Below, piece after piece: positions 24,753 to 32,586 of a DNA stretch of 38,873 nucleotides. The position numbers and the translations under genes were made by a program. This DNA comes from Ruminococcaceae bacterium UBA2719 (lineage in GTDB: Bacteria; Bacillota; Clostridia; Oscillospirales; Acutalibacteraceae). The DNA is taken from contig DEKP01000043.1 in assembly GCA_002353935.1 (NCBI GenBank), forward strand, positions 58,559 through 97,431. The letters are read 5' to 3'. How positions within the stretch are numbered: the stretch's first letter is position 1; each line of letters begins with the position of its first letter. Below the pieces are notes generated by a model. That model was not told the DNA's origin, searched no databases, and saw only the letters and a program-made list of their open reading frames with translations.

Positions 24753-24780
24753 AAGCGACGCCTCGTCGCTTTTTATTTTT
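24753..24780 (+). terminator. Further hairpin with T-run, convergent with spoVAE
   Basis: The stem AAGCGAC / GTCGCTT has loop GCCTC and is followed by TTTATTTTT. It overlaps the spoVAE stop codon. A weaker third hairpin (GCCG TTGA CGGC plus seven T) lies at 24700-24720 between this one and the terminator at 24645-24670. Confidence 0.55.
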
Positions 24781-25126
24781 CACGAGGCTTTGAAAACAAA
24801 GCGAAAAACAGGCTGAATACTATAGCGGCAGCTATCCCGCCGGCGGCAGCCTTCAGCCCCCCTAAAAGCGCTCCTATAATCCCTGTTTCATCAACTGCTT
24901 CTTTGACTCCCTGCGCCATAAGATTTCCAAAGCCCGAAAGCGGTACGCTGGCTCCGGCTCCGGCAAAGTTTACAAGCGGTTCATAAAGTCCTATAGCCGA
25001 AAGTATAACTCCGGCTACGACATAGCCTGTGAGTATCCGAGCAGGAGTCAGCTTTGTCTTATCTATTAAAATTTGGCCGATAAGACATATAATCCCACCT
25101 ACCAAAAACGCATATAAATATTGCAT
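24773..25126 (-). CDS. spoVAE: Stage V sporulation protein AE-type membrane protein
   Basis: 117 residues, three to four hydrophobic helices. SpoVAC/SpoVAE proteins form part of the inner-membrane channel for dipicolinic acid in spores. Family features: GGIICLIGQILIDKTKLTPA, GYVVAGVILSAIGLYEPLV, the conserved FAGAGASVPLSGFGN and a glycine-rich GGLKAAAGGIAAAI near the end. The match is to the SpoVAEb subgroup. It stands alone here; spoVAC and spoVAD are not beside it. I could not identify a sporulation sigma promoter upstream. Confidence 0.87.
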   Translation of the reverse strand: MQYLYAFLVGGIICLIGQILIDKTKLTPARILTGYVVAGVILSAIGLYEPLVNFAGAGASVPLSGFGNLMAQGVKEAVDETGIIGALLGGLKAAAGGIAAAIVFSLFFALFSKPREK

Positions 25127-25173
25127 AAAACTATCCTTTTCTTTATATTTTATACTTGTTTAACAAGCGTAAT

Positions 25174-25216
25174 AACGCACCAAAAGCTTAGACTCTTTGG
25201 GCGTTTTGTTATTTTT
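25174..25216 (+). terminator. Hairpin with T-rich tail upstream of the rnf promoter
   Basis: The arms AACGC-CCAAA (25174-25184) and TTTGGGCGTT (25196-25205) pair imperfectly and are followed by TTTTGTTATTTTT. No + strand gene lies directly before it, so it may only insulate the rnf promoter. Confidence 0.4.
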
Positions 25217-25281
25217 AAACAAGTCTTAATCAAAATTTTACTGTGTTACTATTATTTTCATACGTATCTTTATTATTCATA

Positions 25282-25310
25282 TTGAAATTAATTTAATAAA
25301 ATGGTATATT
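25282..25310 (+). promoter_or_regulatory. Sigma-A promoter of the rnf operon
   Basis: TTGAAA (25282-25287), a 17-base spacer, and TATATT (25305-25310). The predicted start is about 40 bases before the rnfC ATG. Confidence 0.68.
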
Positions 25311-25356
25311 AAAGCTTAAAGTGTTTTTATTACATATATATTGCGAGGGGATAAAT

Positions 25357-26721
25357 ATGGGGGAAAGTAATTTTCCAAAACGTGCCTATAAAACGCACGG
25401 CGGCGTTAAAGTACCGCATAACAAAAACACAAAAAATGCCCAAAGCATTGTTATGCCGGCTCCTAAAATGGTAGCTCTGCCGATGAGTCAGCATATAGGC
25501 GCACCTTGTACGCCTGTTGTCAAAGCAGGCGACCGTGTAGATGTAGGTCAGGTTATAGCCAAATCTGACGCTTTTGTCAGCGCTCCTATTCACTCAAGTG
25601 TTTCCGGTATTGTAAAAAAAATTGATAAAATAACTATGCCTAACGGCATGAGGGTAGACGCTGTTTTTATTGAATCCGACGGTGAAATGAGAGTATATGA
25701 GGATATTAAACCACCTAAGGTTGAAAACCTCTCCGATCTGATATCCGCTGTAAGAGAAAGCGGTCTTGTAGGCTTAGGCGGAGCGGGATTCCCCTCTTCT
25801 GTCAAGCTCAATATTCCGTCTGATAAAAATGTAGATACTATGATAATAAACGTAGCCGAGTGCGAACCGTATATCACAAGCGATCACAGAGAAGTTATTG
25901 AAAATTCGTGGGATATTATGTCCGGCATTTACTCTATAAAAGATATACTGGGTATACACAGAGTCATTATAGGTATAGAAAATAATAAACCCGACGCTAT
26001 AAAAATATTATCTGATATTGCCGAAAACTCTGTTGACAAAGATGACGAAGTTAAGGTTTTGCCGCTGAAAGCATCTTATCCTCACGGAGCGGAAAAAATA
26101 TTGATAAAAGCGTGTACCGGACGCGAGGTGCCTGTGGGAGGGCTTCCAAGCGACGCAGGAGTTTTGGTTATGAATGTAACTACGATATCGTTTCTCTCGC
26201 GTTATTTAAAAACAGGTATGCCGCTTGTATCCAGACGACTGACAATTGACGGCAGCGCTGTTAAAAACCCTTGCAACGTTATAGTTCCTATCGGAACTCA
26301 AATCAAAGATATTATAGAGTTTTGCGGAGGTTACAAAGAAGACCCTAAGAAAATTCTTATGGGCGGACCGATGATGGGCACAGCGCTTTGTGACGATAGC
26401 CTTTATGTTTTAAAACAAAATAACGCTATTCTTGCTTTTGGTGAAAAAGAGGCTAGGCTTAGTCAGCCGTCAGCGTGTATTCGTTGCGGCAGATGCGTAA
26501 AAGCCTGTCCGATGAAGCTTATGCCGGAAGAACTGTCGAACGCTGTCGACAGAAAAGATACAGCAGCTATGAAAAAATACAATATTCTTAACTGTATGGA
26601 ATGCGGCTGCTGCTCATTTAGCTGCCCGGCAAAAAGAAAACTGGTTCAAAACATCAGGCTTGGTAAACAAATACTAAACGATGAAAAGAAAGCTCAAATG
26701 TCAAAAGGAGGGAAAGCATGA
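25357..26721 (+). CDS. rnfC: Ion-translocating oxidoreductase subunit RnfC
   Basis: 454 residues from the ATG at 25357, which has GAGGGG six bases upstream; an in-frame GTG at 25321 is closer to the transcription start and has no such site. RnfC is the peripheral NADH-binding subunit of the Rnf complex, which couples ferredoxin oxidation and NAD+ reduction to Na+ or H+ movement. Seen: a barrel-sandwich N-terminal region, the glycine-rich nucleotide-binding segment GLVGLGGAGFPSSVK, and two 4Fe-4S motifs, C374IRCGRCVKACP and C413MECGCCSFSCP. First gene of the six-gene cluster. Confidence 0.96.
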   Translation: MGESNFPKRAYKTHGGVKVPHNKNTKNAQSIVMPAPKMVALPMSQHIGAPCTPVVKAGDRVDVGQVIAKSDAFVSAPIHSSVSGIVKKIDKITMPNGMRVDAVFIESDGEMRVYEDIKPPKVENLSDLISAVRESGLVGLGGAGFPSSVKLNIPSDKNVDTMIINVAECEPYITSDHREVIENSWDIMSGIYSIKDILGIHRVIIGIENNKPDAIKILSDIAENSVDKDDEVKVLPLKASYPHGAEKILIKACTGREVPVGGLPSDAGVLVMNVTTISFLSRYLKTGMPLVSRRLTIDGSAVKNPCNVIVPIGTQIKDIIEFCGGYKEDPKKILMGGPMMGTALCDDSLYVLKQNNAILAFGEKEARLSQPSACIRCGRCVKACPMKLMPEELSNAVDRKDTAAMKKYNILNCMECGCCSFSCPAKRKLVQNIRLGKQILNDEKKAQMSKGGKA

Positions 26722-27665
26722 TGGATGATAAAAAATTATATGTTTCCTCTTCGCCGCATTTTCAGGGCAATTCAAGCACAAGAAAAATAATGCTTGACGT
26801 AATAATAGCGCTGATTCCTGCAACTATTGCAGCTTGCGTTATTTTTGGCATGAAAAGTCTGACTTTAGTTGGAATCTGTGTTTCATCATGTGTGTTGTCA
26901 GAATATTTAGCGCGCAAAATCATGAAAAGAGATACTACAATAGGAGACTTGTCGGCAGTGGTAACGGGATTGCTGCTTGCTTTGAATTTGCCGGTCAATA
27001 TAAATCCGCTTATTGCCGTTTTTGGCAGCATCTTTGCTATCGTTGTAGTAAAGCAGATGTTTGGCGGTATCGGTATGAACTTTGTAAATCCTGCGCTTGC
27101 TGCAAGAATAGTACTGCTCGTATCTTTTCCAAGCAGTATGATGAGTTATCCCCCGGCGTTTTTCTATAGAAATGCCGACGTTGTGACTTCCGCTACTCCG
27201 CTGGGCGCGCAAAAGGGAGCTTTTTCTTACATAGATTTACTTTTGGGAAACTGCTCTGGCTGTATCGGCGAGGTTTGTGCTTTGGCTCTTATTCTAGGCG
27301 GCGTTTACCTTGTAATCAGAAAAGTTATCAGTCCGGTCATTCCCTGCGTTTATATCGGTACGGCAGTACTTATGTCGCTTTTAGTCGGAGCGGATCCGTT
27401 GTATCAAGTGCTTTCCGGCGGATTGCTTTTGGGCGCTATATTTATGGCTACAGATTACACAACTTCTCCGATCACATTTTGGGGCAAGGTTATTTTTGCC
27501 GCGGGCTGCGCAATACTTACAATCCTTTTAAGAACATATTCAAATATGCCCGAAGGCGTTTCGTTCTCAATAATTCTTATGAACATTCTTGTTCCTCACA
27601 TAGAAAACCTTACAACGCCAAAAACCTTAGGTTTTGTGAAAAAGGCAAAGGGGGATAAAAAATGA
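26718..27665 (+). CDS. rnfD: Ion-translocating oxidoreductase subunit RnfD
   Basis: 315 residues. This integral membrane subunit has nine or ten helices and carries covalently bound FMN. The flavinylation site is TSATPL with Thr160 as the expected attachment residue. Also seen: the family stretch MFGGIGMNFVNPALAARI and MATDYTTSPI. Its ATG overlaps the rnfC stop by four bases; a second ATG at 26721 is equally possible, with GGAGGG at better spacing for it. Confidence 0.95.
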   Translation: MMDDKKLYVSSSPHFQGNSSTRKIMLDVIIALIPATIAACVIFGMKSLTLVGICVSSCVLSEYLARKIMKRDTTIGDLSAVVTGLLLALNLPVNINPLIAVFGSIFAIVVVKQMFGGIGMNFVNPALAARIVLLVSFPSSMMSYPPAFFYRNADVVTSATPLGAQKGAFSYIDLLLGNCSGCIGEVCALALILGGVYLVIRKVISPVIPCVYIGTAVLMSLLVGADPLYQVLSGGLLLGAIFMATDYTTSPITFWGKVIFAAGCAILTILLRTYSNMPEGVSFSIILMNILVPHIENLTTPKTLGFVKKAKGDKK

Positions 27666-28225
27666 AAAAATTAAACTTTAAATCAATTTTTATTCCGACT
27701 TTTTCTTTATTTATAATTTGTCTTATTATCACCGCTTTATTATCAGTAACAAATGCAGCTACAAAAGATAAAATTGCAGAAAACGAAGCGCAAACAAAAA
27801 GTGAGGCTATGAGATCGATCTGTGAGGAAGCTGTCGATTTTGATGAAATAATCAAAGATGTTTTGTACAAGGGAAAAGACAACAGCGGAAACACGGTCGG
27901 CTATGCGGTATCTACCATAGCAAACGGCTACGGCGGGCAAATAATGGTTATGACCGTTATAAAAGACGACAAGGTCATAGGTGTCGAAGTATACTATAAT
28001 GATGACGAAACTCCGGGACTTGGCAAAAACACTTCTCTGAGTTTCTTTACCGATCAGTTTAAGGGGCTTCCAACAGATGAAAATATAGTTGTCAGCAAGG
28101 ACTATGCGGGAAACGGTCAGCAAATAGACGCTGTAACAAGTGCAACAATCTCATCTAGAGCCGTTGTAGCAGCTGTCAATGAAGCTGTTAAAATATATAA
28201 CGAAAACACAGAGGAGGGTAACTAA
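27662..28225 (+). CDS. rnfG: Ion-translocating oxidoreductase subunit RnfG
   Basis: 187 residues. RnfG is anchored by one N-terminal helix (about 10-32) and carries an FMN-binding domain facing outward; FMN is attached by ApbE through a threonine. The site is VTSAT with Thr162. Other features: DDETPGLGKN and GQQIDAVTSATISSRAVVAA. The ATGA overlaps the rnfD stop, so translation is coupled. No apbE is in the window. Confidence 0.95.
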   Translation: MKKLNFKSIFIPTFSLFIICLIITALLSVTNAATKDKIAENEAQTKSEAMRSICEEAVDFDEIIKDVLYKGKDNSGNTVGYAVSTIANGYGGQIMVMTVIKDDKVIGVEVYYNDDETPGLGKNTSLSFFTDQFKGLPTDENIVVSKDYAGNGQQIDAVTSATISSRAVVAAVNEAVKIYNENTEEGN

Positions 28226-28226
28226 G

Positions 28227-28982
28227 ATGAATAAAAAATCATATTTTCATGAGTTTACCAAAGGTATAATAAAAGAAAACCCTGTTTTGTGTCTGGTGCT
28301 TGGCACCTGCCCTACGCTTGCGGTAACTACAAGCGCTTCTAACGCCATAGGCATGGGAATTGCTGCTACTTTGGTACTTGTTTGTTCAAATGCGGTTATA
28401 TCAATGCTTAGAAAGGTTATCCCCGACAAGGTTAGAATTCCTGCTTACATCACAATTATCGCGGGGTTTGTAACTATCGTTCAGATGCTGGTAAAAGCTT
28501 TTTCCCCTTCTATCAATGACGCTTTGGGGATATATCTTCCGCTCATTGTTGTAAACTGTATCATCTTAGGACGAGCAGAAATGTACGCGAGCAAAAATAA
28601 AGTTATCCCTTCTATTCTTGACGGACTGGGAATGGGAATAGGATTTACTGCGGCACTTTTGTGTATGGGTATTATACGCGAGCTGTTCGGCTGCGGAACT
28701 ATATTTGGTATTTCGATTATGCCTGTAAAAATATTGATATTTATTTTACCGCCCGGCGGATTTTTCGTGTTTGGAATGCTTATTGCTCTTGCTAATAAAC
28801 TCAACTCTAAAAAGGGCAAAAAGGCTGCCGATTCTCCGTGCTCGGGCTGTCCGATGAAATCAAGCTGTTCAAAGTCAGAATCTAACGCTGCTACTGATTG
28901 TGCAACTAACGGCACCTCTGATAAATTAAACGCCGGCACAGCTGACAACGAAAGTAAAAGCAAGGGGGCGATCAAATGCTGA
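28227..28982 (+). CDS. rnfE: Ion-translocating oxidoreductase subunit RnfE with cysteine-rich C-terminal tail
   Basis: 251 residues from the ATG at 28227 (GGAGGG upstream; earlier in-frame starts lie inside rnfG). RnfE is a six-helix membrane subunit paired with RnfA, with half-helix cysteines that hold a 2Fe-2S or similar centre. Family features: NPVLCLVLGTCPTLAVTTSA and LIVVNCIILGRAEMYASKN. After the last helix a hydrophilic tail of about 50 residues carries C205, C208, C214, C225 and a terminal C251. This is longer than the core family needs. Confidence 0.95.
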   Translation: MNKKSYFHEFTKGIIKENPVLCLVLGTCPTLAVTTSASNAIGMGIAATLVLVCSNAVISMLRKVIPDKVRIPAYITIIAGFVTIVQMLVKAFSPSINDALGIYLPLIVVNCIILGRAEMYASKNKVIPSILDGLGMGIGFTAALLCMGIIRELFGCGTIFGISIMPVKILIFILPPGGFFVFGMLIALANKLNSKKGKKAADSPCSGCPMKSSCSKSESNAATDCATNGTSDKLNAGTADNESKSKGAIKC

Positions 28983-29599
28983 TAAAATCTTTAGCTGCGG
29001 TTTTTTTGGCTGCTATTCTTACAGAAAATTATGTATTAAGCAAGTTTTTAGGCATTTGTCCGTTCTTGGGCGTTTCAAAAAAGCTCAATACCGCCGTTGG
29101 TATGAGCGTTGCGGTTACCTTTGTTATGGTAATCTCTACAGCGGTCACCTTTCCTATATATACATATCTGCTTGTACCACACGACCTGGGTTATCTTCAA
29201 ACCATAGTTTTTATTTTGATAATAGCTGGGCTTGTTCAGCTCGTCGAGGTTGTATTGAAAAGATACATTCCCTCTCTTTATAAATCTCTGGGTGTTTATC
29301 TGCCGCTTATTACTACAAACTGCGCTATCTTAGGCGTTACAATGCTTGTTCTGCAAAAGGTTGATTCTACAACGCTTTATAACTACACCTACATTCATGC
29401 CATTGTAAATTCGCTTGGCGCGGGAATCGGATTTTTGGTTGCTATGGTTATGTTTGCAGGCGTCAGACAGAAAATGGAAAACTGTGATATTCCAAAATCG
29501 CTTAAAGGGCTGCCAATCACCTTAGTCGCGGCTTCGCTCACCGCATTGTCGTTCTTAGGTTTTTCGGGCTTTGTCGACAAGCTGATACCGCTTTCGTAA
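28976..29599 (+). CDS. rnfA: Ion-translocating oxidoreductase subunit RnfA
   Basis: 207 residues, six transmembrane helices; homologous to RnfE in inverted topology. Conserved features: LTENYVLSKFLGICPFLGVSKK, with the half-helix cysteine, and LPLITTNCAILGVTM with its second cysteine; these two hold the intramembrane Fe-S centre. The ATG overlaps the rnfE stop by seven bases and has AAGGGGG upstream. rnfB follows after 12 bases. Confidence 0.96.
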   Translation: MLIKSLAAVFLAAILTENYVLSKFLGICPFLGVSKKLNTAVGMSVAVTFVMVISTAVTFPIYTYLLVPHDLGYLQTIVFILIIAGLVQLVEVVLKRYIPSLYKSLGVYLPLITTNCAILGVTMLVLQKVDSTTLYNYTYIHAIVNSLGAGIGFLVAMVMFAGVRQKMENCDIPKSLKGLPITLVAASLTALSFLGFSGFVDKLIPLS

Positions 29600-29611
29600 G
29601 GAGGAAACAGT

Positions 29612-30421
29612 ATGAGTGATTATATATTACCGGTTTTGATTTCGGTAGCAGTTGTCGCAGGCATTGGGCTTATTATAGGTCTTGTGCTCTCTATAGCGTC
29701 AATAGTTATGGCTGTGCCAAAAGATGAAAAGGCAGAAAAGATACTGAATATTTTGCCGGGAGCTAACTGTGGTGCTTGTGGTTTTTCCGGTTGTTCGGGT
29801 TATGCAAGCGCCTTGTCAAAAGGTGAGGCAAAAGTTGGACTTTGCCCCGTAGGCGGCGAAAAATGCGCAAAAGACGCAGCTTTGATTCTTGGTGTAGACG
29901 CGGGTTCTGTTGAAAAGAAGGTAGCGTTTGTTCAGTGTAGAGGAAATTGCGACAACACATCGAACAAAGCTATATATGACGGCATACAAAGCTGTTCGGC
30001 GGCATCAAAAATCGGCAACGGAGTCTCTGAATGCATATACGGTTGTCTGGGCTTTGGCGACTGTGTTGACGCGTGTCAATACGGAGCTGTAAGTATATGC
30101 AACGGAGTATCGGTTATAGACTCTCAAAAATGCACGGCTTGCTCAGCGTGTGTAAAGACGTGCCCGAGACATATAATTTCTCTCGTGCCGTATAAAACAA
30201 GCGCTGCAGTCACGTGTTCTAACAAAGACAAGGGTGCAAACACCAGAAAAGTTTGCAAAGTGGGCTGTATAGGCTGTAAAAAGTGTGAAAAGCTTTGCGA
30301 AGCAGACGCTATAAAGGTAGATAGTTTTTGCGCTTATGTTGATATGAACAAATGTGTATCTTGCATGAAATGTATCGAGGGCTGTCCCCAAGGCTGCATA
30401 ACTCACTTTATGGCAGAGTAA
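29612..30421 (+). CDS. rnfB: Ion-translocating oxidoreductase subunit RnfB (electron entry from ferredoxin)
   Basis: 269 residues. One N-terminal membrane helix (about 7-33) is followed by the Cys-rich domain (GANCGACGFSGC, later GLCPVGG) that binds a 4Fe-4S cluster. Ferredoxin-like motifs follow: CLGFGDCVDACQ, CTACSACVKTCP, CIGCKKCEKLCE and CVSCMKCIEGCP. It accepts electrons from reduced ferredoxin. AAGGAGG lies before the ATG. It is the last gene of rnfCDGEAB, followed by a terminator. Confidence 0.96.
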   Translation: MSDYILPVLISVAVVAGIGLIIGLVLSIASIVMAVPKDEKAEKILNILPGANCGACGFSGCSGYASALSKGEAKVGLCPVGGEKCAKDAALILGVDAGSVEKKVAFVQCRGNCDNTSNKAIYDGIQSCSAASKIGNGVSECIYGCLGFGDCVDACQYGAVSICNGVSVIDSQKCTACSACVKTCPRHIISLVPYKTSAAVTCSNKDKGANTRKVCKVGCIGCKKCEKLCEADAIKVDSFCAYVDMNKCVSCMKCIEGCPQGCITHFMAE

Positions 30422-30442
30422 ATATAATAAATTTGATAAAAC

Positions 30443-30480
30443 AAAGAAGATGACTGTTTTTCAGCCATCTTCTTTATTTG
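30443..30480 (+). terminator. Terminator after the rnf operon
   Basis: A 14-position stem AAAGAAGATGACTG / CAGCCATCTTCTTT with one mismatch and loop TTTTT. The following T-run is weak (ATTTGTG). Confidence 0.7.
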
Positions 30481-30620
30481 TGTAGCAACAAAAGAGCTTC
30501 GTTTTTTCTGCATACCACATCCTTTTTTCGAACAATGCACTTTAGCCAAACATAAAAAATGCGCACAACCGAAGCAAACGAGTTCACCGGCTGCACGCAC
30601 AAAAAACACATTGCTCGCTT
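30481..30620 (+). other. Gene-free stretch after rnfB, nothing identified
   Basis: No convincing gene or RNA. A 68-codon open frame on the minus strand (30609-30403) runs through the rnfB terminator and into rnfB; it lacks a good ribosome site and has an odd composition, so I do not call it. Confidence 0.4.
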
Positions 30621-30778
30621 GTCGCCAAACAAATTACAGTATAATCCTTTTGCATATCAGACAAAAAGGGATAGCCGTATAGAGCATAGTGTTTTTATCA
30701 GAAATAAAAACACTATCCCAAAAACTTTGTCTAAATACGCATAAACAATAAACTATTAAACTGTAATTTGTTGGCAAC
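30621..30778. repeat. 158-bp palindromic element with 19-20 bp terminal inverted repeats (MITE-like or structured RNA)
   Basis: The left end 30621-30640 and right end 30760-30778 are inverted copies; the shared core is CAAATTACAGT / ACTGTAATTTG, extended through GCCAA with one extra base. Inside, the segments around 30651-30666 (TGCATATCAGACAAA) and 30726-30741 (TTTGTCT, then TACGCA) also pair. A perfect 13-bp hairpin ATAGTGTTTTTAT / ATAAAAACACTAT (30686-30698, 30704-30716) forms the tip. So almost the whole element folds on itself. There is no clear target-site duplication and no coding sequence. Confidence 0.7.
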
Positions 30779-30865
30779 CTAAATATATCACATGAAAATA
30801 TAAAAAGCAAGAAAAATTTTATCGCTTGGTTTTGTGACAGTTATATGAAAAATTCTGAACAATTT

Positions 30866-30886
30866 GTAAAATCGCTTTGATTTTAC
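30866..30886 (+). promoter_or_regulatory. Inverted repeat overlapping the ABC operon -35 box
   Basis: The perfect 8-bp arms GTAAAATC / GATTTTAC are separated by GCTTT and followed by CTTTTTG. It may be an operator or a weak terminator for anything transcribed from the palindromic element. Confidence 0.45.
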
Positions 30887-30904
30887 CTTTTTGTGTAGTA
30901 AAAT
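30877..30904 (+). promoter_or_regulatory. Probable promoter of the GldA-like ABC operon
   Basis: TTGATT (30877-30882), a 16-base spacer, and TAAAAT (30899-30904). The leader is about 28 bases. Confidence 0.5.
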
Positions 30905-30938
30905 CTATTTGTTAAAATTTATCAAAGGAGATTTTTAG

Positions 30939-31886
30939 ATGGTAGAAGTCAAAAATCTAACAAAAGTCTACGGCAACATCAAGGCTGTTGATGATATAAG
31001 CTTTTCTGTTGACAGTGGAGAAATTCTGGGCTTTTTAGGTGAGAACGGCGCCGGAAAAAGCACCACTATGAATATTATTACAGGATATATTTCTTCAAAC
31101 TCAGGAAGCGTTTTGATAGACGGGTACGACATATTCAAAAAACCAAAAGCTGCTAAATCCAAAATCGGATATCTGCCCGAAATACCGCCTTTATACATAG
31201 ATATGACCGTTGTTAAATATCTTGAATTTATGTTTGAGCTAAAAAAGGTTAAGCTGCCTAAAAAAGAGCATATAAAAGAGGTTATGGCGGCAGTTAAAAT
31301 TAATGACGTAAAGAATCGAATAATAAAAAATCTTTCAAAAGGATACCGACAGCGAATAGGATTAGCTCAAGCATTGCTCGGCAACCCTCCTGTTTTAATT
31401 TTAGACGAACCTACGGTAGGGCTCGATCCAAAACAAATTATAGAGATACGAAAACTTATCAGAACTCTCGGAAAAAAACACACTGTTATTTTTTCGTCGC
31501 ATGTGTTGTCAGAAGTCTCAGCTATATGTGACAGAATAATAGTAATAAACAACGGCAAAATTGTAGCCGACGCAAAAACAGAAGAGCTTTCAAATATTTT
31601 GGAAAGCAAAGGAGAGCTTTTGATCGAAGCGAAAGGAAGCCAAAGCACAATATCCTGCGTCATAAATAATATAGACGGCGTCAAAAAAGTGACCGCTACT
31701 AAGCCAAACCTTTATACCATAGAGCACGATATCAACACAGATATCAGAGAAAGCGTTTTTAATGAAATGGCAAAGGCCGACTGTCCTATACTTATGATGA
31801 AAAAAGGCGGACTTTCTCTTGAAGAAAGCTTTTTAAAACTGACTTCTGACATCAAAAAGGAGGAAAAACATGAAAGCAATAATTAA
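30939..31886 (+). CDS. ABC transporter ATP-binding protein (GldA-like)
   Basis: 315 residues. Walker A GENGAGKST (about 34-42), the signature LSKGYRQRIGLAQAL, Walker B PVLILDEPTVGLDP and the switch His in FSSHVLSE are all present. The C-terminal 85 residues form the extra domain seen in ABC-2 type ATPases. With the next two genes it makes an ABC-2 system of the GldA/GldF/GldG type; the substrate is unknown. AAAGGAG lies seven bases before the ATG. It overlaps the permease gene by 17 bases. Confidence 0.93.
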   Translation: MVEVKNLTKVYGNIKAVDDISFSVDSGEILGFLGENGAGKSTTMNIITGYISSNSGSVLIDGYDIFKKPKAAKSKIGYLPEIPPLYIDMTVVKYLEFMFELKKVKLPKKEHIKEVMAAVKINDVKNRIIKNLSKGYRQRIGLAQALLGNPPVLILDEPTVGLDPKQIIEIRKLIRTLGKKHTVIFSSHVLSEVSAICDRIIVINNGKIVADAKTEELSNILESKGELLIEAKGSQSTISCVINNIDGVKKVTATKPNLYTIEHDINTDIRESVFNEMAKADCPILMMKKGGLSLEESFLKLTSDIKKEEKHESNN

Positions 31887-32574
31887 GCGAGAGCTCTCGT
31901 CATATTTTAACAGTGCAATAGGATATATTGTTTTAGCTGTATTTTATTTTTTTTCAGGTATATACTTTTCCTTTTTTTGTATATATAAAAACTCTTCTTC
32001 ACTTTCTCCTGTGTTTTCCAATATGCTTATGATAATTTTGTTTGTAGTACCTATTATAACTATGAAATCTTTTGCTGAGGAAAAACGGCAAAAAACCGAT
32101 CAGGCTTTATTTACCTCTCCTGTCAACCTGTTTGAAATAGTAATGGGAAAATTTTTGGGTGCATTTATATTATACCTTTTGTGTGTTTCGATTTTCCTTG
32201 TTTATACTCTGGTTATATGCTTTTTTACAACGCCTGAGTGGTCTGTTATTTTTTGCACCCTTTTAGGTACGCTTATTATGGGTGGCGCGCTTATCGCTAT
32301 CGACATCTTTATCTCAGCTATGACCGAAAGTCAGGTGATAGCCGCTGTAGTTGGAATAGGAGCAGGGCTATTTATTTATATGCTGGACTCGATCGCGGAC
32401 CTTATAAATGTAGAGTTCTTTGCAAATATTTTAAGAGCCTTGTCGTTTAATCAAAATTTTTTAAACTTTACTTACGGAATTTTAAGTCTCAAAAACGCAG
32501 TTTTCTTTCTAAGCATAATCGCTGTATTTTTGTTTTTGACCATACGTGTATTTGAAAAGAAACGTCTAAGCTAA
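31870..32574 (+). CDS. ABC-2 type transporter permease (GldF-like)
   Basis: 234 residues with six transmembrane helices. The N-terminal KRELSSYFNSAIGYIVLAVF and the MKSFAEEKRQKTDQALFTSP stretch are typical of the GldF/NosY-like permeases. AAGGAGG precedes the ATG inside the upstream gene, so translation is coupled. It should form the membrane channel with the preceding ATPase. Confidence 0.9.
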   Translation: MKAIIKRELSSYFNSAIGYIVLAVFYFFSGIYFSFFCIYKNSSSLSPVFSNMLMIILFVVPIITMKSFAEEKRQKTDQALFTSPVNLFEIVMGKFLGAFILYLLCVSIFLVYTLVICFFTTPEWSVIFCTLLGTLIMGGALIAIDIFISAMTESQVIAAVVGIGAGLFIYMLDSIADLINVEFFANILRALSFNQNFLNFTYGILSLKNAVFFLSIIAVFLFLTIRVFEKKRLS

Positions 32575-32586
32575 GGGAGGGTCAAA

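Noticed and set aside
30559..30744. 61-codon + strand open frame after the rnf operon.
   Set aside because: It runs into the palindromic element, has no ribosome site, and its sequence is explained by the inverted repeats.
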